A DNA stretch of 64,000 nt from Nemertoderma westbladi. Taxonomy: Eukaryota; Xenacoelomorpha; Nemertodermatida; Nemertodermatidae. Shown here piece by piece: positions 24,201 through 35,166 of the stretch. Location of the stretch: NCBI GenBank assembly GCA_032718475.1, contig JAUCBJ010000229.1, forward strand, positions 17,111 to 81,110, written 5' to 3'. The notes beneath the pieces are model-generated. The model was given only the letters and a program-made list of their open reading frames with translations, was not told the origin of the DNA and did no database searches. Every line of letters starts with the position of its first letter. The stretch's first letter is position 1. The translations under genes were made by a program, and so were the position numbers.

Positions 24201-24973
24201 CTCAGCTCATTAGAACATGCTGCTTCTAGTGTTGGTCTTTTTATTAACTCCAGAAAGACCAAAATTCTGACAGTTAACTTTGAAAGTCCTCAGCAAGTCT
24301 CTGATCGGATGAGCATAAGCTCAAAGGATGGTATGCTTGAGCATGTCGACGACTTCTGTTACCTGGGATCATGGATCCGGAAGTCAGGTGAGGACCTTCG
24401 AATACGTAAGGGAAAGGCATGGGCAGCCTTGAATAGGCTTTCCAGGATTTGGAAGTCACCGAGAATTAATCGGAAACTTAAGGTCCGATTATTTAGAGCA
24501 GCAGTAGTTCCAGTACTCCTCTACGGGAGTCCATGCTGGGCTCTAACTGCTGAGGACACCAAATCTCTGGATGGCACATTCACAAGAATGCTACGCCGGG
24601 TTCATTGTGTCAAGTACAATGCACACATCTCCAACCAGACACTATATAACATTGGAGGTGTCTCATTGGTTCCCCCAAGCTTGACACTAGAACAAAATCG
24701 CCTCCGCTTTGCAGGACATTGCTTTCGCCGTGAGGACCAGCCAGTGCATAATCTTGTACTTTGGCAGCCTCATGGAGTGAATAAGCATAGTGGACAGCCC
24801 ATGACTTTCTTGAGACGCATATTAAAGGACACTGGCCTTAAAGATGCGGATGATCTAGCAAATGTCATGGGTGATAGGGAGTTGTGGCGGTGCAATTTTG
24901 TTGACAAGCCGGCACAGCATTCTTAAAAATGCAGCTGCAATGCAGCATGCCGATCCTAGTAGTAGTAGTAGTA
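21215..24973 (+). mobile_element. Full-length RTE-type non-LTR retrotransposon with intact ORF and 36-bp target duplication
   Basis: A leader of about 0.4 kb, one long ORF and a 3' end GCATGCCGATCC followed by a TAG microsatellite instead of poly(A), typical of RTE-like elements. Identical 36-bp direct repeats (GGGTAACTAACTAAACTGAA... ending GACCGGTAGC) flank it at 21179-21214 and 24974-25009. The duplication is error-free and the ORF is unbroken, so the insertion is recent and the element may be competent. At least seven fragments of the same family lie elsewhere in the window. Confidence 0.95.
21630..24926 (+). CDS. RTE retrotransposon polyprotein: AP-endonuclease plus reverse transcriptase
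   Basis: 1098 residues from the first ATG (MANQGVVF); a second candidate start MDYISN is at 21699. Residues about 110-370 form an AP-like endonuclease with VQEHRM, LGDFNASL, SQIDHILFRRK and SSDHRLIV carrying the catalytic Glu, Asp/Asn and Asp-His. Residues about 590-860 are the reverse transcriptase: ASGVDGVPPEV, FRGISLIS, NGFRKGRGTMEP, FVDFFKAFDS (motif A Asp), GVLQGDTLAPFLF (motif B), DFADD (catalytic Asp pair) and GLFINSRKTKI. A C-terminal region includes YGSPCWALTAEDTKSLD and RMLRRVHCVKYN. It nicks the target and primes cDNA synthesis there. All key residues are present and no stop or frameshift is seen. Confidence 0.95.
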   Translation: MANQGVVFAPRADSAKKHPPTPTMDYISNAEVRPLEASGITGHNRPHRRQLTPDRLPVSPPTGERAVNNSLSPFPDDLSGPNPGSPGRPDCDGERDSGVGGYSHVPPRPTKPLVNLRQVTRLASVNTLTLGSPMRQGELTALADKLSLSAVGVQEHRMQTGQTDEVLIKDMGGGWRLALASADDSGNGGIGLLMNPTAHAALDKIDQISNRIIRCHFSCSGRLAKKFPKVVLIVCYSPTSVAPVEEVENFYHNLQAATDGVDQHAFLTFLGDFNASLHQSPTSPWVYSNSVNRNSVHLQDFISGNGLFSAGTQFKKRTGKLWTHSGPSGHKSQIDHILFRRKYRSSIQDCNAFTLRPFSSDHRLIVAKVRLSLRASRITKSALPRHDWSSLLQQPSVRSSFTLQLSNRYEALASEAADHCEGYTAFTEAVKLAAAETVPVYPRNRKRAPWTDNKIQKCRNDLHKAQKESRLKQTTAAKNAVKAASRSLNRQYSVNLQELINQQVDAINDADDSRQSSQAWKSINLLTGRKSQPTTKVKAESPADRLNGWKAHFEKLLNNDRVLPDNFIEVKVSESVLPDIPIGDISFAEVKAAAKSIKTNRASGVDGVPPEVFKIPECLKLIYPIIVDMYRTTRVPQEMKTNKLVPVPKKGNLTLYGSFRGISLISIAAKLYNRILLNRIRDPIERLLRGNQNGFRKGRGTMEPILALRRIIEELSKKKDRHLAVIFVDFFKAFDSVSRSRMFSILSLYGIPDEIIAAIRSVYDGSTTFVSTVDGDTEPFEVLWGVLQGDTLAPFLFIIVVDYVLRMSLDHHNDDGVMITPPTGSRSRGNPAKYLTDLDFADDLGVLSESLEGAQRLLSSLEHAASSVGLFINSRKTKILTVNFESPQQVSDRMSISSKDGMLEHVDDFCYLGSWIRKSGEDLRIRKGKAWAALNRLSRIWKSPRINRKLKVRLFRAAVVPVLLYGSPCWALTAEDTKSLDGTFTRMLRRVHCVKYNAHISNQTLYNIGGVSLVPPSLTLEQNRLRFAGHCFRREDQPVHNLVLWQPHGVNKHSGQPMTFLRRILKDTGLKDADDLANVMGDRELWRCNFVDKPAQHS

Positions 24974-25431
24974 GGGTAACTAACTAAACTGAATCACAAG
25001 ACCGGTAGCAGGAGATAATATATGATTGATATACCAATATTACTTCACTCCTACGCTACCTTGGCCTGCAACCTAATGGATGCTCTCCTTTGCCCTTATT
25101 GGCTAATACCCTACTTGTCGCCCTTCACTCTCTGGGAGTGTTTCCCCCCTGCTGCTAGCCTCTACTAGCTGTGTCCCCCCCTTCACTCTCTGGGAGTGTT
25201 TCCCCCCTGCTGCTAGCCTCTACTAGCTGTGTCCCCTCCGAGGAAGGCTCTAACCTTCCTTTGTGTGTGGCTTCGGGGCTTGTGTTGCCCCCCCCCCCCC
25301 CCAAAAAAAAAAAATGTTGGTTGTGATACGAGATTGATATTGCTAATCTCGTATCTCCAACATATTGCTGAAAATGCCACTACCGATTTTCTGGTGAGTA
25401 ATGAGGCGGAATTGAATCCGCTTACAACTGC

Positions 25432-25878
25432 GATATTCGTGTAAGTATTTGGGGAGTATCAAGAGAGGTGTGAGAGGCTGATTTTCCTCTATTGCTGCTG
25501 GCTTTTCTATTCCTCCGTTTCTATACCGACCACCCCCCCCCCCCCCTCCCCCTCTGTCTACCACCCTCCCTCCCCTAGCACCCGCACCCCTTGATAAGAC
25601 AGCATAGCATCTCAATGTGCAGTTTCAATGCAGCAGGCCGATTATAGTAATAGTATAAATAATATTAAAATATTACTACGCTTGAATAATCGATAAGAGT
25701 TATTCAAGATTATCAATATTAATTATTTTTATTGTCAAGCACGTAGGTTCCGCCTCACATTTGAAGGCCAAAACCAAAGGAATCAAATTTTATGAATTTG
25801 ATGAACTTTATGAATTAGGTCCCAGGGAGATGGAAAGGGGAATGGAACGAAGTGATAATTTTGTACTGTAATTGTGGT
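25432..25878. other. Intronic sequence with C-tract and an old RTE tail
   Basis: A C-rich tract lies at 25530-25580. At about 25596-25660 a diverged RTE 3' end can be read (CAGCATAGCATC..., TTTCAATGCAGCAGGCCGAT, TAG-like tail). The remainder up to the minisatellite shows nothing I recognise. Confidence 0.6.
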
Positions 25879-28800
25879 AATTATCTTGAATCCGCGTTTT
25901 ACACCCCTTCCCGGATCCAGTAACACTTTGTAATTAAATTATCTTGAATCCGCGTTTTACGTCCCCTTCCCGGATCCAGTAACACTTTGTAATTAACCTG
26001 AATCCGCGTTTTACACCCCTTCCCGGATCCAGTAACACTTTGTAATTATCTTGAATCCGCGTTTTACACCCCATCTCGGATCCAGTAACACTTTGTAATT
26101 AACTTGAATCCGCGTTTTACACCCCTTCTCGGATCCAGTAACACTTTGTAATTAAATTATCTTGAATCCGCGTTTTACACCCCTTCCCGGATCCAGTAAC
26201 ACTTTGTAATTAAATTATCTTGAATCCGCGTTTTACACCCCTTCTCGGACCCAGTAACACTTTGTAATTATCTTGAATCCGCGTTTTACACCCCTTCCCG
26301 GATCCAGTAACACTTTGTAATTAAATTATCTTGAATCCGCGTTTTACACCCCTTCCCGGATCCAGTAACACTTTGTAATTAAATTATCTTGAATCTGCGT
26401 TTTACACCCCTTCCCGGACCCAGTAACACTTTGTAATTATCTTGAATCCGCGTTTTACACCCCTTCCCGGATCCAGTAACACTTTGTAATTAAATTATCT
26501 TGAATCCGCGTTTTACACCCCTTCCCGGATCCAGTAACACTTTGTAATTAAATTATCTTGAATCCGCGTTTTACACCCCTTCCCGGATCCAGTAACACTT
26601 TGTAATTAAATTATCTTGAATCCGCGTTTTACACCCCTTCTCGGACCCAGTAACACTTTGTAATTATCTTGAATCCGCGTTTTACACCCCTTCCCGGATC
26701 CAGTAACACTTTGTAATTAACTTGAATCCGCGTTTTACACCCCTTCTCGGATCCAGTAACACTTTGTAATTAAATTATCTTGAATCCGCGTTTTACACCC
26801 CTTCCCGGATCCAGTAACACTTTGTAATTAAATTATCTTGAATCCGCGTTTTACACCCCTTCTCGGACCCAGTAACACTTTGTAATTATCTTGAATCCGC
26901 GTTTTACACCCCTTCCCGGATCCAGTAACACTTTGTAATTATCTTGAATCCGCGTTTTACACCCCTTCCCGGATCCAGTAACACTTTGTAATTAAATTAT
27001 CTTGAATCCGCGTTTTACACCCCTTCTCGGACCCAGTAACACTTTGTAATTATCTTGAATCCGCGTTTTACACCCCTTCCCGGATCCAGTAACACTTTGT
27101 AATTATCTTGAATCCGCGTTTTACACCCCTTCTCGGATCCAGTAACACTTTGTAATTAACTTGAATCCGCGTTTTACACCCCTTCTCGGATCCAGTAACA
27201 CTTTGTAATTAAATTATCTTGAATCCGCGTTTTACACCCCTTCCCGGATCCAGTAACACTTTGTAATTAAATTATCTTGAATCCGCGTTTTACACCCCTT
27301 CTCGGACCCAGTAACACTTTGTAATTATCTTGAATCCGCGTTTTACACCCCTTCTCGGACCCAGTAACACTTTGTAATTATCTTGAATCCGCGTTTTACA
27401 CCCCTTCTCGGATCCAGTAACACTTTGTAATTAACTTGAATCCGCGTTTTACACCCCTTCTCGGATCCAGTAACACTTTGTAATTAAATTATCTTGAATC
27501 CGCGTTTTACACCCCTTCCCGGATCCAGTAACACTTTGTAATTAAATTATCTTGAATCCGCGTTTTACACCCCTTCTCGGACCCAGTAACACTTTGTAAT
27601 TATCTTGAATCCGCGTTTTACACCCCTTCCCGGATCCAGTAACACTTTGTAATTATCTTGAATCCGCGTTTTACACCCCTTCCCGGATCCAGTAACACTT
27701 TATCTTGAATCCGCGTTTTACACCCCTTCCCCGATCCAGTAACACTTTGTAATTATCTTGAATCCGCGTTTTACACCCCTTCCCGGATCCAGTAACACTT
27801 TATCTTGAATCCGCGTTTTACACCCCTTCCCGGATCCAGTAACACTTTGTAATTATCTTGAATCCGCGTTTTACACCCCTTCCTGGATCCAGTAACACTT
27901 TGTAATCAACTTGAATCCGCGTTTTACACCCCTTCCCGGATCCAGTAACACTTTGTAATTAAATTATCTTGAATCCGCGTTTTACACCCCTTCTCGGATC
28001 CAGTAACACTTTGTAATTATCTTGAATCCGCGTTTTACACCCCTTCCCGGATCCAGTAACACTTTGTAATTATCTTGAATCCGCGTTTTACACCCCTTCC
28101 CGGATCCAGTAACACTTTGTAATTAAATTATCTTGAATCCGCGTTTTTCCCCATTTCTCGGATCCAGTAACACTTTGTAATTATCTTGAATCCGCGTTTT
28201 ACACCCCTTCCCGGATCCAGTAACACTTTGTAATTATCTTGAATCCGCGTTTTACACCCCTTCTCGGATCCAGTAACACTTTGTAATTATCTTGAATCGG
28301 CGTTTTACACCCCTTCCCGGATCCAGTAACACTTTATCTTGAATCCGCGTTTTACACCCCTTCCCGGATCCAGTAACACTTTGTAATTATCTTGAATCCG
28401 CGTTTTACACCCCTTCCCGGATCCAGTAACACTTTATCTTGAATCCGCGTTTTACACCCCTTCCCGGATCCAGTAACACTTTGTAATTATCTTGAATCCG
28501 CGTTTTACACCCCTTCCCGGATCCAGTAACACTTTATCTTGAATCCGCGTTTTACACCCCTTCCCGGATCCAGTAACACTTTGTAATTATCTTGAATCCG
28601 CGTTTTACACCCCTTCCCGGATCCAGTAACACTTTGTAATTAAATTATCTTGAATCCGCGTTTTACACCCCTTCCTGGATCCAGTAACACTTTGTAATCA
28701 ACTTGAATCCGCGTTTTACACCCCTTCCCGGATCCAGTAACACTTTGTAATTAAATTATCTTGAATCCGCGTTTTACACCCCTTCCCGGATCCAGTAACA

Positions 28801-29080
28801 CTTTGTAATCAACTTGAATCCGCGTTTTACATCCCTTACCGGATGCAGTAACACTTTGTAATCAACTTGAATCCGCGTTTTACACCCCTTCCCGGATCCA
28901 GTAACACTTTGTAATCAACTTGAATCCGCGTTTTACATCCCTTACCGGATGCAGTAACACTTTGTAATCAACTTGAATCCGCGTTTTACACCCCTTCCCG
29001 GATCCAGTAACACTTTGTAATCAACTTGAATCCGCGTTTTACATCCCTTACCGGATGCAGTAACACTTTATAATAATCTT
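25879..29080. repeat. 52/58-bp minisatellite (about 58 copies)
   Basis: Units read CTTGAATCCGCGTTTTACA, CCCCTTCCCGGATCCAGTAA, CACTTTGTAATTA. Unit length varies from about 46 to 58 bp because the AATTA/AAATTAT joint is present, doubled or deleted. Variants (TTCTCGG, GGACCC, AATCAAC) occur in ordered runs, so blocks were copied together. The right end shows ATCCCTTACCGGATGCAG variants. Confidence 0.95.
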
Positions 29081-29688
29081 GAATCCGCGTTTTACTCTGA
29101 CCCGAATCCGCGTTTTACTCTGACCCTGACCCAGATCCGCGTTTTACTCTGACCCGGATCCGCGTATTACTCTGACCCGAATCCGCGTTTTACTCTGACC
29201 CGAATCCGCGTTTTGCTCTGACCCTGACCCGGATCCGCGTTTTACTCTGACCCTGACCTGAATCCGCGTTTTACTCTGACCCGGATCCGCGTATTACTCT
29301 GACCCGAATCCGCGTTTTACTCTGACCCGAATCCGCGTTTTACTCTGACCCTGACCCGGATCCGCGTTTTACTTTGACCCGGATCCGCGTATTACTCTGA
29401 CCCGAATCCGCGTTTTACTCTGACCCGAATCCGCGTTTTACTCTGACCCTGACCCGGATCCGCGTTTTACTCTGACCCTGACCTGAATCCGCGTTTTACT
29501 CTGACCCGGATCCGCGTATTACTCTGACCCGAATCCGCGTTTTACTCTGACCCGAATCCGCGTTTTACTCTGACCCTGACCCGGATCCGCGTTTTACTCT
29601 GACCCGGATCCGTGTTTTACTCTCACCCGGATCCGCGTTTTACTTTGTCCCTGACCTGAATCCGCGTTTTACTCTGACCCGGATCTTA
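29081..29688. repeat. 22-28-bp minisatellite GAATCCGCGTTTTACTCTGACC
   Basis: Short units combining CCGCGTTTTAC from the array to the left with CTCTGACCC, found also in the array to the right. Units differ by an extra CTGACC or by GTATTAC. It is an intermediate block between two larger arrays. Confidence 0.93.
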
Positions 29689-31110
29689 CTCTGACCCTAA
29701 GTTTAGATCCGTTTCTGCTTTTTACTCTGACCCTAAGTTTAGATCCGTTTCTGCTTTTTACTCTGACCCTAAGTTTAGATCCGTTTCTGCTTTTTACTCT
29801 GACCCTAAGTTTAGATCCGTTTCTGCTTTTTACTCTGACCCTAAGTTTGGATCCGTTTCTGCTTTTTACTCTGACCCTAAGTTTGGATCCGTTTCCGCTT
29901 TTTACTCTGACCCTAAGTTTAGATCCGTTTCTGCTTTTTACTCTGACCCTAAGTTTAGATCCGTTTCTGCTTTTTACTCTGACCCTAAGTTTAGATCCGT
30001 TTCTGCTTTTTACTCTGACCCTAAGTTTAGATCCGTTTCTGCTTTTTACTCTGACCCTAAGTTTGGATCCGTTTCTGCTTTTTACTCTGACCCTAAGTTT
30101 AGATCCGTTTCTGCTTTTTACTCTGACCCTAAGTTTGGATCCGTTTCTGCTTTTTACTCTGACCCTAAGTTTAGATCCGTTTCTGCTTTTTACTCTGACC
30201 CTAAGTTTAGATCCGTTTCTGCTTTTTACTCTGACCCTAAGTTTAGATCCGTTTCTGCTTTTTACTCTGACCCTAAGTTTAGATCCGTTTCTGCTTTTTA
30301 CTCTGACCCTAAGTTTAGATCCGTTTCTGCTTTTTACTCTGACCCTAAGTTTAGATCCGTTTCTGCTTTTTACTCTGACCCTAAGTTTAGATCCGTTTCT
30401 GCTTTTTACTCTGACCCTAAGTTTGGATCCGTTTCTGCTTTTTACTCTGACCCTAAGTTTAGATCCGTTTCTGCTTTTTACTCTGACCCTAAGTTTAGAT
30501 CCGTTTCTGCTTTTTACTCTGACCCTAAGTTTAGATCCGTTTCTGCTTTTTACTCTGACCCTAAGTTTAGATCCGTTTCTGCTTTTTACTCTGACCCTAA
30601 GTTTAGATCCGTTTCTGCTTTTTACTCTGACCCTAAGTTTAGATCCGTTTCTGCTTTTTACTCTGACCCTAAGTTTAGATCCGTTTCTGCTTTTTACTCT
30701 GACCCTAAGTTTAGATCCGTTTCTGCTTTTTACTCTGACCCTAAGTTTGGATCCGTTTCTGCTTTTTACTCTGACCCTAAGTTTAGATCCGTTTCTGCTT
30801 TTTACTCTGACCCTAAGTTTAGATCCGTTTCTGCTTTTTACTCTGACCCTAAGTTTGGATCCGTTTCTGCTTTTTACTCTGACCCTAAGTTTAGATCCGT
30901 TTCTGCTTTTTACTCTGACCCTAAGTTTAGATCCGTTTCTGCTTTTTACTCTGACCCTAAGTTTAGATCCGTTTCTGCTTTTTACTCTGACCCTAAGTTT
31001 AGATCCGTTTCTGCTTTTTACTCTGACCCTAAGTTTGGATCCGTTTCTGCCTTTTACTCTGACCCTAAGTTTGGATCCGTTTCCGCTTTTTACTCTGACC
31101 CTAAGTTTGG
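29689..31110 (+). repeat. 36-bp minisatellite ending 15 bp before a 3' splice site
   Basis: About 39 units of CTAAGTTTAGATCCGTTTCT + GCTTTTTACTCTGACC. The main variant is GTTTGGATCC for GTTTAGATCC. Each unit has a pyrimidine-rich run, a CTGAC box like a branch site and usually TTTAG|AT, which matches the genuine acceptor TTTTAG|AT at 31125. The unit is 12 codons long and open on both strands, so the long frames here are not genes. Confidence 0.95.
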
Positions 31111-31125
31111 TTGCTTTTATTTTAG

Positions 31126-31271
31126 ATGACATGATTATAACCATTGATAACTTCAGTGGACTTGTTGATGTAAAGATTGAGGGTATCGATGTAATGGCTG
31201 TTAAATTCCAAAACATTGTTATGGGAGTGAAGAAAAAGACATATGATCTATTGGATCACAGAAAAAGTGAT
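31126..31271 (+). CDS. DNAH5/8: Dynein heavy chain exon (tail, 4th in window)
   Basis: The acceptor GCTTTTATTTTAG and donor AGTGAT|GTAAGT bound 2 bases plus 48 codons (phase 1 in, phase 0 out). The split Asp codon joins QRI-D-DMIITIDNFSGL. The peptide continues VKIEGIDVMAVKFQNIV and KKKTYDLLDHRKSD, conserved in outer-arm dynein tails. A minisatellite ends 15 bp upstream and another begins about 20 bp downstream, so this 146-bp exon is an island between arrays. Confidence 0.9.
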
Positions 31272-31289
31272 GTAAGTACGTGGCTACAT

Positions 31290-34200
31290 ACATTCCGTGT
31301 GTAGGATATATAGTCCGTGTACATCCGTGTGTAGGATATATAGTCCGTGTACATCCGTGTGTAGGCTATATAGTCCGTGTACATCCGTGTATAGGATATA
31401 TAGTCCGTGTACATCCGTGTGTAGGATATATAGTCCGTGTACATCCGTGTGTAGGATATATAGTCCGTGTACATCCGTGTGTAGGATATATAGTCCGTGT
31501 ACATCCGTGTGTAGGATATATAGTCCGTGTACATCCGTGTATAGGATATATAGTCCGTGTACATCCGTGTGTAGGATATATAGTCCGTGTACATCCGTGT
31601 GTAGGATATATAGTCCGTGTACATCCGTGTGTAGGATATATAGTCCGTGTACATCCGTGTGTAGGATATATAGTCCGTGTACATCCGTGTGTAGGATATA
31701 TAGTCCGTGTACATCCGTGTATAGGATATATAGTCCGTGTACATCCGTGTGTAGGATATATAGTCCGTGTACATCCGTGTGTAGAATATATAGTCCGTGT
31801 ACATCCGTGTGTACGAATTATAGTCCGTGTACATCCGTGTGTAGGATATATAGTCCGTGTACATCCGTGTATAGGATATATAGTTCGTGTACATCCGTGT
31901 GTAGGATATATAGTCCGTGTACATCCGTGTGTAGGATATATAGTCCGTGTACATCGGTGTATAGGATATATAGTCCGTGTACATCCGTGTGCAGGATATA
32001 TAGTCCGTGTACATCCGTGTGTAGGATATATAGTCCGTGTACATCCGTGTGTAGGATATATAGTCCGTGTACATCCGTGTGTAGGATATATAGTCCGTGT
32101 ACATCCGTGTGTAGGATATATAGTCCGTGTACATCCGTGTATAGGATATATAGTCCGTGTACATCCGTGTGTAGGATATATAGTCCGTGTACATCCGTGT
32201 GTAGGATATATAGTCCGTGTACATCCGTGTGTAGGATATATAGTCCGTGTACATCCGTGTGTAGGATATATAGTCCGTGTACATCCGTGTGTAGGATATA
32301 TAGTCCGTGTACATCCGTGTGTAGGATATATAGTCCGTGTACATCCGTGTATAGGATATATAGTCCGTGTACATCCGTGTGTAGGATATATAGTCCGTGT
32401 ACATCCGTGTGTAGAATATATAGTCCGTGTACATCCGTGTGTACGAATTATAGTCCGTGTACATCCGTGTGTAGGATATATAGTCCGTGTACATCCGTGT
32501 ATAGGATATATAGTTCGTGTACATCCGTGTGTAGGATATATAGTCCGTGTACATCCGTGTGTAGGATATATAGTCCGTGTACATCGGTGTATAGGATATA
32601 TAGTCCGTGTACATCCGTGTGCAGGATATATAGTCCGTGTACATCCGTGTGTGTAGGATATATAGTCCGTGTACATCCGTGTGTAGGATATATAGTCCGT
32701 GTACATCCGTGTGTAGAATATAAAGTCCGTGTACATCCGTTTATAGGATATATAGTCCGTGTACATCCGTGTGTAGGATATATAGTCCGTGTACATCCGT
32801 GTGTAGGATATATAGTCCGTGTCCATCCGTGTGTAGGATATATAGTCCGTGTACATCCGTTTATAGGATATATAGTCCGTGTACATCCGTGTGTAGGATA
32901 TATAGTCCGTGTACATCCGTGTATAGGATATATAGTCCGTGTACATCCGTGTGTAGAATATATAGTCCGTGTACATCCGTTTATAGGATATATAGTCCGT
33001 GTACATCCGTGTGTAGGATATATAGTCCGTGTACATCCGTTTATAGGATATATAGTCCGTGTACATCCGTGTGTAGGATATATAGTCCGTGTACATCCGT
33101 GTATAGGATATATAGTCCGTGTACATCCGTGTGTAGGATATATAGTCCGTGTACATCCGTGTATAGGATATATAGTCCGTGTACATCCGTGTGTAGAATA
33201 TATAGTCCGTGTACATCCGTGTATAGGATATATAGTCCGTGTACATCCGTGTGTAGGATATATAGTCCGTGTACATCCGTGTGTAGGATATATAGTCCGT
33301 GTACATCCGTGTGTAGGATATATAGTCCGTGTACATCCGTGTGTAGGATATATAGTCCGTGTACATCCGTTTATAGGATATATAGTCCGTGTACATCCGT
33401 GTATAGGATATATAGTCCATGTACATCCGTGTATAGGATATATAGTCCGTGTACATCCGTGTGTAGGATATATAGTCCATGTACATCCGTGTGTAGGATA
33501 TATAGTCCGTGTACATCCGTGTATAGGATATATAGTCCGTGTACATCCGTGTATAGGATATATAGTCCGTGTACATCCGTGTGTAGGATATATAGTCCGT
33601 GTACATCGGTGTATAGGATATATAGTCCGTGTACATCCGTGTATAGGATATATAGTCCGTGTACATCCGTGTGTAGGATATATTGTCCGTGTACATCGGT
33701 GTGTAGGATATATAGTCCGTGTACATCCGTGTGTAGGATATATAGTCCGTGTACATCCGTGTATAGGATATATAGTCCGTGTACATCCGTGTGTAGGATA
33801 TATAGTCCGTGTACATCCGTGTGTAGGATATATAGTCCGTGTACATCCGTGTGTGTAGGATATATAGTCCGTGTACATCCGTGTGTGTAGGATATATAGT
33901 CCGTGTACATCCGTGTGTAGGATATATAGTCCGTGTACATCCGTTTATAGGATATATAGTCCGTGTACATCCGTGTATAGGATATATAGTCCGTGTACAT
34001 CCGTGTGTGTAGGATATATAGTCCGTGTACATCCGTGTGTGTAGGATATATAGTCCGTGTACATCCGTGTGTGTAGGATATATAGTCCGTGTACATCCGT
34101 GTGTGTAGGATATATAGTCCGTGTACATCCGTGTATAGGATATATAGTCCGTGTACATCCGTGTGTGTAGGATATATAGTCCGTGTACATCCGTGTGTGT

Positions 34201-34892
34201 AGGATATATAGTCCATGTACATCCGTGTGTGTAGGATATATAGTCCATGTACATCCGTGTGTGTAGGATATATAGTCCGTGTACATCCGTGTGTGTAGGA
34301 TATATAGTCCGTGTACATCCGTGTGTAGGATATATAGTCCGTGTACATCCGTGTGTGTAGGATATATAGTCCGTGTACATCCGTGTGTGTAGGATATATA
34401 GTCCGTGTACATCCGTGTGTGTAGGATATATAGTCCGTGTACATCCGTGTGTGTAGGATATATAGTCCATGTACATCCGTGTGTGTAGGATATATAGTCC
34501 ATGTACATCCGTGTATAGGATATATAGTCCGTGTACATCCGTGTGTGTAGGATATATAGTCCGTGTACATCCGTGTGTGTAGGATATATAGTCCGTGTAC
34601 ATCCGTGTGTGTAGGATATATAGTCCGTGTACATCCGTGTGTGTAGGATATATAGTCCGTGTACATCCGTGTGTGTAGGATATATAGTCCGTGTACATCC
34701 GTGTGTGTAGGATATATAGTCCGTGTACATCCGTGTGTAGGATATATAGTCCGTGTACATCCGTGTGTGTAGGATATATAGTCCGTGTACATCCGTGTGT
34801 GTAGGATATATAGTCCGTGTACATCCGTGTGTGTAGGATATATAGTCCGTGTACATCCGTGTGTGTAGGATATATAGTCCATGTACATCCGT
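31290..34892. repeat. 30-bp minisatellite with longer-unit drift and a 630-bp internal duplication
   Basis: About 119 units of GTACATCCGTGTGTAGGATA + TATAGTCCGT. Units are exactly 30 bp from 31290 to 32640. Later units alternate 30 bp and 32 bp (CCGTGTGTGTAGG), with the 32-bp form dominating after 33850. Rare variants (GTAGAATATA at 31781 and 32411; GTACGAATTA at 31811 and 32441; single TTCGTG, CGGTGT and GCAGG variants) recur 630 bp apart, showing a 21-unit block duplication. Open frames occur on both strands and are artefacts. Confidence 0.95.
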
Positions 34893-34989
34893 GGCACGTT
34901 GATTAATGCTGCTCAATTCAAATGGCTAATAAACAGAATTTCACCCTAGAGCATTGTACTGAGAAGTGACTACTTTTATTGTTTTCCAG

Positions 34990-35166
34990 TTTGATGTTGA
35001 CTATATAGATTTCCGTGGACAGATCGACTCACTGAAGACCCAATTACAAGGCTTTATGGATCGTTGGTTTGACCGTAATTTGCCAACTTTTCAAGCCCTA
35101 ATGCTTCTCAACAAATTTGAGAGGATTAAAGGTGCTAATCTCGATATCAACGAGAAATATATGATG
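34990..35166 (+). CDS. DNAH5/8: Dynein heavy chain exon (tail, 5th in window)
   Basis: The acceptor TTGTTTTCCAG and donor ATGATG|GTAAGT bound 59 codons (phase 0 both sides). It encodes FDVDYIDFRGQIDSLKTQL, FMDRWFDRNLPTFQALMLL and KFERIKGANLDINEKYMM. The joined DHRKSD-FDVDYIDFR matches the expected run of a dynein tail. Confidence 0.9.

Larger units (their letters stand above)
20770..25426. mobile_element. LTR (family A) split by two nested RTE insertions
   Basis: The left end TGTGACGGGGTC at 20770 and right end CCGCTTACA at 25426 are flanked by the same 5-bp duplication ACTGC (20765-20769 and 25427-25431), proving one insertion. Removing the RTE fragment (20860-21000) and the full RTE (21215-24973), each with one copy of its own target duplication, leaves an LTR of about 0.7 kb like the other family A copies, including the hairpin ACGAGATT...AATCTCGT near 25330. 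C- and A-runs at 25290-25313 mark the C-rich segment. Confidence 0.93.

Noticed and set aside
29669-31304. Long open frames on both strands of the 36-bp array
   Set aside because: Repeat-generated. The plus frame runs into the true dynein exon only because the array happens to be open in that frame; the minus frame is its shadow.
31256-34916. Several 300-1150-residue frames in the 30-bp array, some Cys-rich or Tyr-rich
   Set aside because: Frames are open on both strands, as expected for a 30-bp stop-free unit. Not proteins; no silk- or mucin-like gene structure.
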